A stretch of DNA of 6,586 bases from Oscillospiraceae bacterium. GTDB lineage: Bacteria; Bacillota_A; Clostridia; Oscillospirales; Ruminococcaceae. This document shows, one piece after another, positions 1 through 5,253 of the stretch; the first letter of the stretch is position 1; the number at the start of each line of letters is the position of its first letter. Made by a program: the position numbers and the translations under genes. The stretch is taken from positions 1-6,586 of the forward strand of contig CAAFWX010000055.1 in NCBI GenBank assembly GCA_900766795.1. The letters are read 5' to 3'. The notes under the pieces are model-generated. The model had not been told where the DNA came from. It did not search any database and saw nothing but the letters and a program-made list of their open reading frames with translations.

Positions 1-121
1 ACCTCCTCCACCGGGGGAGACACGCCCGTCAAGCGAAATTTCGGCAACTAACCGTTTCTCGCGGTAGCGAAGCGCATTCCAGCTGGTGACTGCTGGCGGA
101 AAATATGCAAGCAAGCGTTAA
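1..121. other. Non-coding left edge, no gene recognised
   Basis: No supported coding region is visible here on either strand. Short open stretches on the plus strand are soon closed by stops (for example around 64 and 88) and lack a ribosome binding site. A GTG-started minus-strand frame running across this region and the downstream repeat has no ribosome binding site and a composition unlike a protein, so it was not accepted. The stretch is GC-richer than the ABC transporter gene further right and leads straight into the 23-bp tandem repeat. It may be debris around the transposase fragment that follows, but nothing in it proves that. Confidence 0.4.
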
Positions 122-190
122 GCATAAGGCGAAGCCGTTGCTGGGCATAAGGCGAAGCCGTTGCTGGGCAAAGGCGAAGCCGGTAATTGT
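122..190. repeat. Short tandem repeat, 23-bp unit, about three copies
   Basis: Two identical 23-bp units lie head to tail at 122-144 and 145-167. A third, decayed copy starts at 168: it lacks one base near its start and diverges after the GGCGAAGCC core. Each unit contains GGCGAAGCC, a small self-complementary core with a GAA loop. No open frame crosses it convincingly. It sits just upstream of a transposase fragment, so it may belong to insertion-sequence debris or be an independent minisatellite. Three copies are too few, and the spacing too tight, for a CRISPR array. Confidence 0.85.
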
Positions 191-205
191 GCGGTGTTGC
201 CATAG

Positions 206-403
206 ATAAACGATGAAACTGTCAGGGAAGAACCGAAGGAACTTCTCGACAAGGAGGCGGAGCTGACAGGAGCAGCTCACTACGAACGAAACAAAGCCCG
301 CCAAGGGTACCGCAGGGGCATTATACACTATTTATGGAGTTTGCGCAAGATTTGGGATAGTATCAAGCTTAAGCCAAATGAATCTGCTCCTATGTTACAA
401 TAA
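206..403 (+). pseudogene. IS256-family (Mutator) transposase fragment, frameshifted
   Basis: An open frame without a start codon runs from just after a stop (203-205) to a stop at 401-403. Its translation includes LTGAAHYERNKARQGYR, which resembles the N-terminal part of IS256-family transposases, where an acidic stretch is followed by a (G)A.RYER...R..(Y)R.GHY.R pattern. After GYR (codons 305-313) the expected GHY appears only one frame over (cat tat near 319-324), which suggests loss of a single base at about 314-315. Beyond that, neither frame resembles a transposase. No DDE catalytic region is present, so this is a short, inactive relic. The family call rests on memory of the motif and is moderately secure. 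The relic lies next to the 3' end of the ABC ATPase gene, on the opposite strand. Confidence 0.5.
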
Positions 404-416
404 TCATACATTACGT

Positions 417-1181
417 TTATTTTATATTCACTGGCAAAATACCTGTCTTAAGATACTCTTGATATTGGTCACACAGCAGATTAGTGTTTCCAAAACCAAT
501 CTGTTTTCCGTGATCAAGCCACAACACTTTATTGCATAGTCTACGAACCTGCGGAATAGAATGGGAAACAAGTATTGTGGCTTTCCCATTCTGAATTATT
601 TCTCGCATCTTTGCTTCACTTTTTTCACGAAATGCGCCGTCACCGACTGATAGAACCTCGTCCAGTATCAGAATTTCAGGTTCCAACATACTTGCAATGG
701 AAAAGGCTATGCGAGATTTCATACCACTGGACAGTTGTTTAAAGGGAAGACTTTCAAATTCCTTCAGTCCTGAGAACTCAAGTATTTCAGGATATTTTTT
801 TTCCATGAATTCTCTTGTATACCCTAGCATCGCACCTCGTAAATACGCATTTTCTTTTACGTTTAAATCTCCATCAAATCCGCTGGCCAATTCAAGCAGA
901 GCAGCAATTTTTCCTTCAACATTGACATAGCCGCAAGAGGGTCGCATAATTTGAGTAATTACCTTAAGTAAAGTTGATTTACCGGCGCCATTTGTACCAA
1001 TTATCCCAAGCATATCCCCCTGATACAAATTAAATGAGACATTGTTTACCGCCAGGAATTCCTCTACCCGGAATGTTCGGGTAAGTTTTTTTATTACATA
1101 TTCTTTAAGACCAATGTTCCGAAGATCCCCAGTGATATACTTTACTGACACATTCTTCGCTTCAATTATTATCTTGCTCAT
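417..1181 (-). CDS. ABC transporter ATPase, polysaccharide/teichoic acid export type (Wzt/TagH-like)
   Basis: This 254-residue cytoplasmic ATPase would power export of a lipid-linked polysaccharide or teichoic acid through an ABC-2 permease. Visible motifs are Walker A GTNGAGKST (62-70), the LLELASGFDGDLNVKEN stretch (95-111) typical of Wzt/TagH proteins, signature LSSGM (150-154), Walker B ILILDE (170-175), D-loop SVGD (178-181) and the switch histidine in SHS (H207). The nucleotide-binding domain fills the protein. The C-terminal carbohydrate-binding domain found in some Wzt proteins is absent, as in the short members of the family. The ATG at 1179-1181 is preferred over an in-frame TTG at 1194-1196, because GGAG sits five bases before the ATG and overlaps the short extension. 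Oddly, no partner permease is present: upstream is an IS1182-type relic and downstream an IS256-like relic. The gene is visibly AT-richer than the genes from 1858 on, which suggests acquisition. No convincing promoter or terminator was seen. The family assignment is strong; substrate and activity are unknown. Confidence 0.9.
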   Translation of the reverse strand: MSKIIIEAKNVSVKYITGDLRNIGLKEYVIKKLTRTFRVEEFLAVNNVSFNLYQGDMLGIIGTNGAGKSTLLKVITQIMRPSCGYVNVEGKIAALLELASGFDGDLNVKENAYLRGAMLGYTREFMEKKYPEILEFSGLKEFESLPFKQLSSGMKSRIAFSIASMLEPEILILDEVLSVGDGAFREKSEAKMREIIQNGKATILVSHSIPQVRRLCNKVLWLDHGKQIGFGNTNLLCDQYQEYLKTGILPVNIK

Positions 1182-1438
1182 ATTTTCTCCAATCAAAATT
1201 TATAATTACTTTGTACGGTCTTCTAATAATATCTTGTAAGCATAAATGTGATCTGCAAACCATCTTACGCATTAATCATCCTTGTAAGGCATACAGCCCT
1301 ATGAGGAGGCTTTCCATGAATCAATAATACGTTTCAGTGGAAACAATGTTCAGAATCATGGCAACAGCGTAGTGCTACAAAACGATATTGGGCAAAGAAG
1401 AGAAAACGAATTGAAAGATAGATTATATCTAATGACCA
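1182..1438. other. Gene-free stretch upstream of the ABC ATPase
   Basis: No intact gene is visible. The minus strand has a short, protein-like open segment (about 1211-1267, ending at a TAA about 28 bases before the ATPase start) that reads WFADHIYAYKILLEDRTK near its end. The plus strand has a basic segment around 1350-1422 that reads SATKRYWAKKRKRIER before a stop. Neither has a start with a ribosome binding site, and I do not recognise either; they may be scraps of degraded genes. There is no clear permease remnant and no confident promoter for the ATPase: TATTAT- and TATAAA-like boxes on the minus strand lack a good -35 at the right distance. Confidence 0.5.
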
Positions 1439-1693
1439 TTATAACACATGAAATGCTGTTTCGTCAATACCTAATGATTTGCACGACTGGACATCAGGCG
1501 CATTTTACAGGGACTCCTGCCGGAAGAAAACGCATCCCCCAAAACAGCGGTTTGCGATATTTATACTAAGCTCTTCTTTCGTTCACCGCAGCAATGGTAT
1601 GCAATAGATGTGCTGAATGATTGCTGTTTTGAACAGAACGACCGGGTATGCCTTGTTCGCCCTGTACAGCATTCCTGATATGTCGTAGGTATT
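1439..1693 (-). pseudogene. IS1182-type transposase N-terminal remnant with stop codons
   Basis: Read on the minus strand from 1693, the translation is NTYDISGMLYRANKA, then YPVVLFKTAIIQHIY, a TGA stop at 1583-1585, then TKEELSINIANRCFGG, with more stops at 1505-1507 and 1439-1441. This matches the conserved N-terminal region of IS1182-family transposases: a (Y)D....LY...N segment, then (D)PVVLFK...IQ..(F/Y)GI.S.RQT..E(I/L)..N(I/V)A(Y)R(W)F(L)G. The match continues straight through the TGA, so this is a decayed coding sequence and not chance. The usual segment between the Y-D and P-V-V-L-F-K blocks (DNGRPSID in intact members) is shortened. After about 1505 no further homology was recognised, and the DDE catalytic region is missing. 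The element lies upstream of the ABC ATPase on the same strand, where a permease gene might have been expected. Confidence 0.6.
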
Positions 1694-1771
1694 GCCTTAG
1701 CTTTTCTCTTTTCGTTACTTGCTTAGAAATGATTTTCACAATATTTACGACAAGAAGCCCAGTGGTTGCCG

Positions 1772-1829
1772 GACTTTTTCAACAAGCTGAAGGGTCGGCA
1801 CGAAGCCGACCCAATAAAAGTCTATTCAG
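1772..1829. terminator. Nested hairpin downstream of the redox enzyme; weak terminator or IS end
   Basis: A perfect 8-bp stem, GGGTCGGC (1792-1799) and GCCGACCC (1805-1812), closes a five-base loop. Around it lie further complementary arms: CTGAA (1787-1791) with TTCAG (1825-1829), and GACTTTT (1772-1778) with AAAAGTC (1816-1822). These two outer pairs cannot both form at once. The hairpin begins 46 bases past the stop of the minus-strand redox gene and could end its transcription, but only TTCAGCTTGTTG follows it on that strand, a poor U-tract. GACTTTTTCAACA also resembles the ends of many insertion sequences and lies just upstream of the IS1182-type remnant, so it may instead be that element's terminal repeat. 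Confidence 0.4.
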
Positions 1830-1857
1830 TTTTGGGAAAACCTAACGTCAAGCGCCA

Positions 1858-3033
1858 TCAGAAGTTCTCTGCGCTTATCTCAAAGAAGCTCTGCGGATGT
1901 GCGCAAACGGGGCAGATTTCGGGAGCGGAGGTGCCGATAACGACATGACCGCAGTTCCTGCACTCCCAGATGTGCACACCTGCCTTCTCAAACACCTGCT
2001 TCATCTCAACGTTGTTAAGCAGCTTGCGATAGCGCTCCTCGTGGCGCTTCTCGATAGCGGCAACGCCGCGGAACTTTGCCGCAAGCTCGGTAAAGCCCTC
2101 TTCCTCGGCTTCGCGAGCCATGCGCTCGTACATGTCGGTCCACTCGGCGTTTTCGCCCTCGGCTGCGTGAAGCAGATTCGTGGGGGTATCGCCCTGCATA
2201 CCAAGCTCTCTGAACCAAAGCTTTGCATGCTCGCGCTCGTTGTCGGCTGTCGCGAGGAACAGCGCAGCAATCTGCTCATAGCCCGCCTTTTTAGCCACGG
2301 AAGCAAAGTAGGTGTACTTGTTGCGCGCCATGGATTCGCCTGCGAAAGCCTCAAGAAGATTCTTCTCGGTCTTTGTGCCGGCGTACTTGTTGCCCTGCAC
2401 GGGAGCCGCTTCCTTTACAACCTTCTCGAAATCCGAAGCGGGGTGCTTGCACAGCGGGCAGATGAAGTCCTCGGGAAGCTCCTCGCCGACATACTCGTAG
2501 CCGCAGATGGTGCATCTCCAGATGGTCTGCCCGTCGGGAGTCTTGCCGACAGCCTTAGGCTTGGGCTTGATGTTGTCGAAATAGTACTGGTAGGTTGCAG
2601 AGCGCACGTCATTGAACACCTCGCCGTCGGTAGGCTCGCCGATAAACAGCATGTGGCTGCCAAGGTCAAGCTTCTGCGTTACCTTGACGGAAACGCAGGA
2701 GTTTGTGCCCTCTGTCACAGCAAGAGTGCCGTTGGGCATACGCTTCACTGCGGAGTAATCCGCAAACTTGTCCACATCGCGTCCCGACTGAAATCCGAAG
2801 CGCTTAAACAGGTCAAAGGTTGCCTGCTCGCTGATGGTCGATACGGTGAACATCCCCGTTTCGGCAATCATCTCGCAGGTAAGGTTCGCCTTGTTCACCG
2901 AAACGCTTATCATAAGCGGCTCAGAAGCCACCTGTGTTGTAGTGTTTGTGATACAGCCGTTGTCCTTTCCGTTTTGGTTTGCGGTCAGAACAAACAGACC
3001 GTAGCTAAGCTTGTGCAGTACTTTGTTATCCAT
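1858..3033 (-). CDS. Flavin reductase-rubredoxin-rubrerythrin fusion, probable NAD(P)H peroxidase
   Basis: This 391-residue cytoplasmic enzyme probably detoxifies hydrogen peroxide or oxygen by passing electrons within one chain. Residues 1-155 are a flavin-reductase-like FMN-binding domain ([21 protein letters not shown]), as in high-molecular-weight rubredoxin (Hrb). A rubredoxin domain follows, with iron cysteines C174, C177, C192 and C195. Residues 222-340 are a rubrerythrin four-helix diiron domain: FAGES with E233, EREH with E266 and H269, E294 and E297, and E328 with H331, matching the rubrerythrin ligand set. The C-terminal rubredoxin-like domain has C358, C361, C374 and C377. The order flavin-Rd-diiron-Rd equals Hrb joined to a complete classical rubrerythrin. 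Start: ATG at 3031-3033 with AAAGGA eight bases upstream; a longer open frame to 3141 crosses the promoter and has no such site. It lies 104 bases after the membrane protein gene on the same strand and has its own consensus promoter. Domain calls are firm; donor (NADH or NADPH) and acceptor are inferred. Confidence 0.95.
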   Translation of the reverse strand: MDNKVLHKLSYGLFVLTANQNGKDNGCITNTTTQVASEPLMISVSVNKANLTCEMIAETGMFTVSTISEQATFDLFKRFGFQSGRDVDKFADYSAVKRMPNGTLAVTEGTNSCVSVKVTQKLDLGSHMLFIGEPTDGEVFNDVRSATYQYYFDNIKPKPKAVGKTPDGQTIWRCTICGYEYVGEELPEDFICPLCKHPASDFEKVVKEAAPVQGNKYAGTKTEKNLLEAFAGESMARNKYTYFASVAKKAGYEQIAALFLATADNEREHAKLWFRELGMQGDTPTNLLHAAEGENAEWTDMYERMAREAEEEGFTELAAKFRGVAAIEKRHEERYRKLLNNVEMKQVFEKAGVHIWECRNCGHVVIGTSAPEICPVCAHPQSFFEISAENF

Positions 3034-3094
3034 ATTCTCTGTCCTTTCATAGAGCAATTTCACAGGGCAACACCGCTCGAGAGCAGCCGTCCCT

Positions 3095-3105
3095 CCGATA
3101 TTCGG
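3095..3105. promoter_or_regulatory. Short dyad at the predicted transcription start of the redox gene
   Basis: CCGATATTCGG is a perfect 4+3+4 dyad. It lies at about +1 to +11 relative to the start expected seven bases after the -10 box of the redox gene promoter. Its position would suit a repressor operator, for example for a redox- or peroxide-sensing regulator, but it is short and matches no operator I can name. It does not resemble the usual PerR box. Confidence 0.25.
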
Positions 3106-3112
3106 TAAGTTT

Positions 3113-3141
3113 ATTATAACACAATTACTCAAAAAAATCAA
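3113..3141 (-). promoter_or_regulatory. Sigma-A promoter of the redox fusion gene
   Basis: On the minus strand, TTGATT (3136-3141) and TATAAT (3113-3118) are separated by exactly 17 bases. The expected start is near 3106, giving a leader of about 70 bases before the ATG. The -35 box contains the TGA stop codon of the upstream membrane protein gene (3138-3140), so the promoter begins inside that gene. The enzyme can therefore be made independently of its neighbour, although read-through from upstream is also possible because no terminator separates the two. Confidence 0.8.
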
Positions 3142-3614
3142 CAGTTTTTTCCGCCCGAGATAATGCTGTTCAGATAGCTGTGCAGGTCGTAGAGCGCGCT
3201 GTAGCTTCCTGTTGCTTTGCCCGACAGTGTGAGCGGCATTTTTGCATCGTTAAGGGAAAGCTCCCTTATTCCGCCCTCAAGGCGATACTCTATCCTGAGC
3301 CTTACCCTGTTTACGCGGGCACGCCTTTTTCTGACGGAATATTCCTCAAGCACAACGCGGTTTATCGCGTCAGTTTCGATTTTCCTCGGGAATATGTGAT
3401 TTATGCGAAGCTCGTTCATGTTGGCGATTATCCTCACGGGGATAAAGTTGTACGCTATCGCCACAAATATCGAGAAAATGCACAAAAAAATGCACAGCTT
3501 TGCAAAACCTCGGGCTGTGTCCGAGCCGACCATTCTTGCAAACAACTCCAGCACCATAAACGCGCAGGGGATAAAAAAAAGCTGATTGTTTTCGTGAGAT
3601 ATCGTAAGCTTCAT
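3138..3614 (-). CDS. Hypothetical membrane protein, two helices and a basic cytoplasmic domain
   Basis: This 158-residue protein is not recognised with confidence. Two hydrophobic helices are visible at about 11-30 and 38-60, with a short loop between them (VGSDTARG). From about 61 on the protein is soluble and strand-rich: an alternating pattern ([20 protein letters not shown]), a basic run KRRAR (96-100), then [12 protein letters not shown] and a C-terminal amphipathic helix ([14 protein letters not shown]). This two-helix-then-beta layout resembles the small membrane proteins with bacterial PH-like domains (YdbT/DUF304 style), but I see no diagnostic motif, so this is only a suggestion. 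The ATG at 3612-3614 has an excellent AAAGGAGG site seven bases upstream. A perfect-consensus promoter precedes it. It is divergent from the HD-GYP gene and followed on the same strand by the redox fusion gene. No functional link to either neighbour is shown. Confidence 0.8.
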   Translation of the reverse strand: MKLTISHENNQLFFIPCAFMVLELFARMVGSDTARGFAKLCIFLCIFSIFVAIAYNFIPVRIIANMNELRINHIFPRKIETDAINRVVLEEYSVRKRRARVNRVRLRIEYRLEGGIRELSLNDAKMPLTLSGKATGSYSALYDLHSYLNSIISGGKNC

Positions 3615-3660
3615 ATGTACGCCTCCTTTATACTCGTCAAATCCCTAAGCTCCTGTGTTC

Positions 3661-3689
3661 ATTATACTTCTTTTCTGCGCCGCTGTCAA
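3661..3689 (-). promoter_or_regulatory. Perfect-consensus sigma-A promoter of the membrane protein gene
   Basis: On the minus strand, TTGACA (3684-3689) and TATAAT (3661-3666) are separated by 17 bases, a full match to the sigma-A consensus. Transcription should begin near 3654, leaving a leader of about 40 bases that contains the AAAGGAGG site. Such a strong promoter on a small membrane protein suggests either high expression or control by a repressor; an inverted repeat overlaps the -35 box. Confidence 0.85.
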
Positions 3690-3712
3690 CAGAGAGCCGT
3701 CGCTTACAGCGG
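3680..3712. repeat. Inverted repeat around the -35 box in the divergent intergenic region
   Basis: CCGCTGT (3680-3686) and ACAGCGG (3706-3712) are perfect inverted 7-mers with 19 bases between them. The left arm overlaps the spacer and -35 box of the minus-strand promoter; the right arm lies just upstream of that -35. Centre-to-centre spacing is 26 bases, about two and a half helical turns. It may be an operator or activator site, or a chance repeat. Confidence 0.35.
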
Positions 3713-3731
3713 AAAATCCTTGTGAAAACGG

Positions 3732-3760
3732 TTGATTTTACCTTTGGTTTGTGATACAAT
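3732..3760 (+). promoter_or_regulatory. Sigma-A promoter of the HD-GYP gene
   Basis: TTGATT (3732-3737) and TACAAT (3755-3760) are separated by 17 bases. The expected start near 3767 gives a short leader of about 26 bases that contains GGAGG at 3781-3785. The -35 box lies only 42 bases from the -35 of the divergent promoter, so one regulator could act on both. Confidence 0.75.
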
Positions 3761-3792
3761 GTAAATAGATTTTATGCGTCGGAGGGGAAAAA

Positions 3793-5109
3793 GTGGAAAT
3801 ATTGATAACCTGTAAAATGCAGATAGCCTTGCTGCTGCTTTTGTTTTATGTTGGCTTTCTCTACATCAGTCAGGGCTGCAAGCTCAACTGCAAAACGGGC
3901 AAAAAGCTGTGCAACAAATACTTTGACAGGCTTTTTGTCATCGCAGAAATCACTGTCGCTCTTGACGGCATAACCGTCTACACCGTAAACCATCTTGACA
4001 GTGTTCCCGCTGCGCTGAACACTGTTGCGCACGCGCTTTATCTGCTGTTTTTGCAGCTGTTCATCTGCGAGCATTTTATCTATTGGATGGACGTCACAGG
4101 CTCGCTTAAAGAGAATCGCAGAAAGCTTTTCCTGCTGCTTCCGCAGATTCTTTTCGCCGCGGCAACGCTTCTCACCATGCCAACAATCTACTACGTCAAG
4201 GGCGTATACACAAACTACTCCATGGGGCTTCCCGTCTACCTGTGCTTTGGCAGCATAGGCGTGTACTTTGTGCTCACTATTGTTACCTTCCTGTCGAAAA
4301 GCGCCTACATCGAAAAGGACAAAAAAACCAGCTTTTTTATGGCGATATTCACCACAACGATAATCTGGTCGGTTCAGCTGGTATTTCACGAATCGCTGAT
4401 TGCTTCTCTTGCGGTGGTGCTTACCATCATAAGCATTTATCTCATCATGGAAAATCCCTCTGTTAAGGAAGCGAAGGAATACCACAAAGAGATGATAATG
4501 GGCTTTGCCACGCTCGTTGAAAACAAGGACAACAACACCGGCGGTCATATCCGCAGAACCTCAATGTACGCCGAGATAATCGCGCGGGAGCTTCGCAAGG
4601 ATATGCACTACCACTACACCATAACCAAGGACTTCATGGACAATCTTATCATAGCTGCGCCCATGCACGACATCGGAAAAATCGTAATCCCCGACGTTAT
4701 CCTGCAAAAGCCCGGCAAGCTCACCGACGAGGAATATGCGACAATGAAAACCCACTCGGAAATCGGCGCGCAGATTATCAACGACACATTCGGCGTGACG
4801 ATGGACGATGACTACAAGGACATGGCGTATCAGGTTGCGCTTTATCACCACGAAAAGTGGAACGGCAAGGGCTACCCCAAGGGCTTAAGCGAGCATGATA
4901 TTCCGCTTTGCGCGAGGATAATGGCGGTTGCGGACGTATTCGACGCGGTTTCCGCAAAGCGCTGCTACCGCGACGCAATGCCGCTTGAAAAGTGCTTTGA
5001 GATAATCCGCGAGGGCAGGGGGCGCGACTTCGACCCGGACGTTGTGGACGCGTTTTTCCGCTGCCGCGAGGAGATAGAGCGCGTTGCCGCAACGGCAAAC
5101 GGCGGATAA
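3793..5109 (+). CDS. Membrane-anchored HD-GYP domain protein, probable cyclic-di-GMP phosphodiesterase
   Basis: This 438-residue inner-membrane protein probably hydrolyses cyclic di-GMP (or a related cyclic dinucleotide) in the cytoplasm. Residues 1-220 contain six or seven hydrophobic segments (about 9-27, 45-66, 79-98, 111-130, 146-168, 180-198 and 202-219), a likely ligand- or membrane-sensing domain that I cannot name. The catalytic part, about 225-430, has all HD-GYP marks: ENKDNNTGGHIRR (243-255), MHDIGK with H292 and D293, THSEIG with H321, HHEKWNGKGYP (352-362), the VADVFDAV helix with D381, and RDFDP (411-415). No metal-binding residue appears lost, so activity is plausible. The GTG start at 3793 has GGAGG seven bases upstream; the next ATG, at residue 9, has no such site. 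The gene has its own promoter, is divergent from the small membrane protein gene, and ends at an intrinsic terminator, so it is probably transcribed alone. Family assignment is firm; substrate and signal are inferred. Confidence 0.93.
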   Translation: MEILITCKMQIALLLLLFYVGFLYISQGCKLNCKTGKKLCNKYFDRLFVIAEITVALDGITVYTVNHLDSVPAALNTVAHALYLLFLQLFICEHFIYWMDVTGSLKENRRKLFLLLPQILFAAATLLTMPTIYYVKGVYTNYSMGLPVYLCFGSIGVYFVLTIVTFLSKSAYIEKDKKTSFFMAIFTTTIIWSVQLVFHESLIASLAVVLTIISIYLIMENPSVKEAKEYHKEMIMGFATLVENKDNNTGGHIRRTSMYAEIIARELRKDMHYHYTITKDFMDNLIIAAPMHDIGKIVIPDVILQKPGKLTDEEYATMKTHSEIGAQIINDTFGVTMDDDYKDMAYQVALYHHEKWNGKGYPKGLSEHDIPLCARIMAVADVFDAVSAKRCYRDAMPLEKCFEIIREGRGRDFDPDVVDAFFRCREEIERVAATANGG

Positions 5110-5117
5110 ATAACATA

Positions 5118-5149
5118 AAACCTTGCGGCACGCCCGCAGGTTTTTTTTT
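5118..5149 (+). terminator. Intrinsic terminator after the HD-GYP gene
   Basis: AAACCTTGCGG pairs with CCGCAGGTTT across a short loop, with one bulged T, and is followed by an unbroken run of nine T bases (5141-5149). It lies nine bases past the stop codon and separates the HD-GYP gene from the secreted LRR gene downstream. Confidence 0.9.
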
Positions 5150-5179
5150 GGATTAGTCGCACTTATTTCCAAAATATTC

Positions 5180-5208
5180 TTGACAAAAAGGTGAATTCAA
5201 CGTATAAT
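5180..5208 (+). promoter_or_regulatory. Perfect-consensus sigma-A promoter of the secreted LRR gene
   Basis: TTGACA (5180-5185) and TATAAT (5203-5208) are separated by 17 bases. Transcription should start near 5215, giving a leader of about 40 bases that carries AAGGAGG (5239-5245), eight bases before the ATG. The strong promoter and strong ribosome binding site suggest abundant expression. No operator is obvious. Confidence 0.87.
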
Positions 5209-5253
5209 AGATGTGGCAACAATTTGTTACTACATAAAAAGGAGGATTTTTGT

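Noticed and set aside
29..328. Minus-strand 99-codon frame at the left edge
   Set aside because: It starts at GTG without a ribosome binding site, crosses the tandem repeat, and is opposite the more convincing transposase fragment.
320..348. Minus-strand TTGCGC-17-TATAAT promoter-like pair
   Set aside because: The -35 is poor, there is no gene downstream on that strand, and it lies within transposase debris; probably chance.
1182..1196. TTG start extending the ABC ATPase by five residues
   Set aside because: The extension covers the GGAG ribosome binding site that serves the ATG at 1179-1181, and the TTG has no good site of its own.
1897..3108. Long plus-strand open frame (403 codons) opposite the redox fusion gene
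   Set aside because: It is the antisense shadow of a gene with clear domains on the minus strand; it has no recognisable domain and no ribosome binding site.
3034..3141. Upstream extension of the redox protein by 36 residues
   Set aside because: It crosses a 17-spacer consensus promoter and the end of the neighbouring gene; the ATG at 3031-3033 has AAAGGA at good spacing and begins the flavin-reductase domain properly.
3772..4548. Minus-strand open frame (258 codons) opposite the HD-GYP gene
   Set aside because: It is antisense to a protein with full HD-GYP motifs, its composition is odd (rich in H, K, Q and Y without domains), and no start signals are seen.
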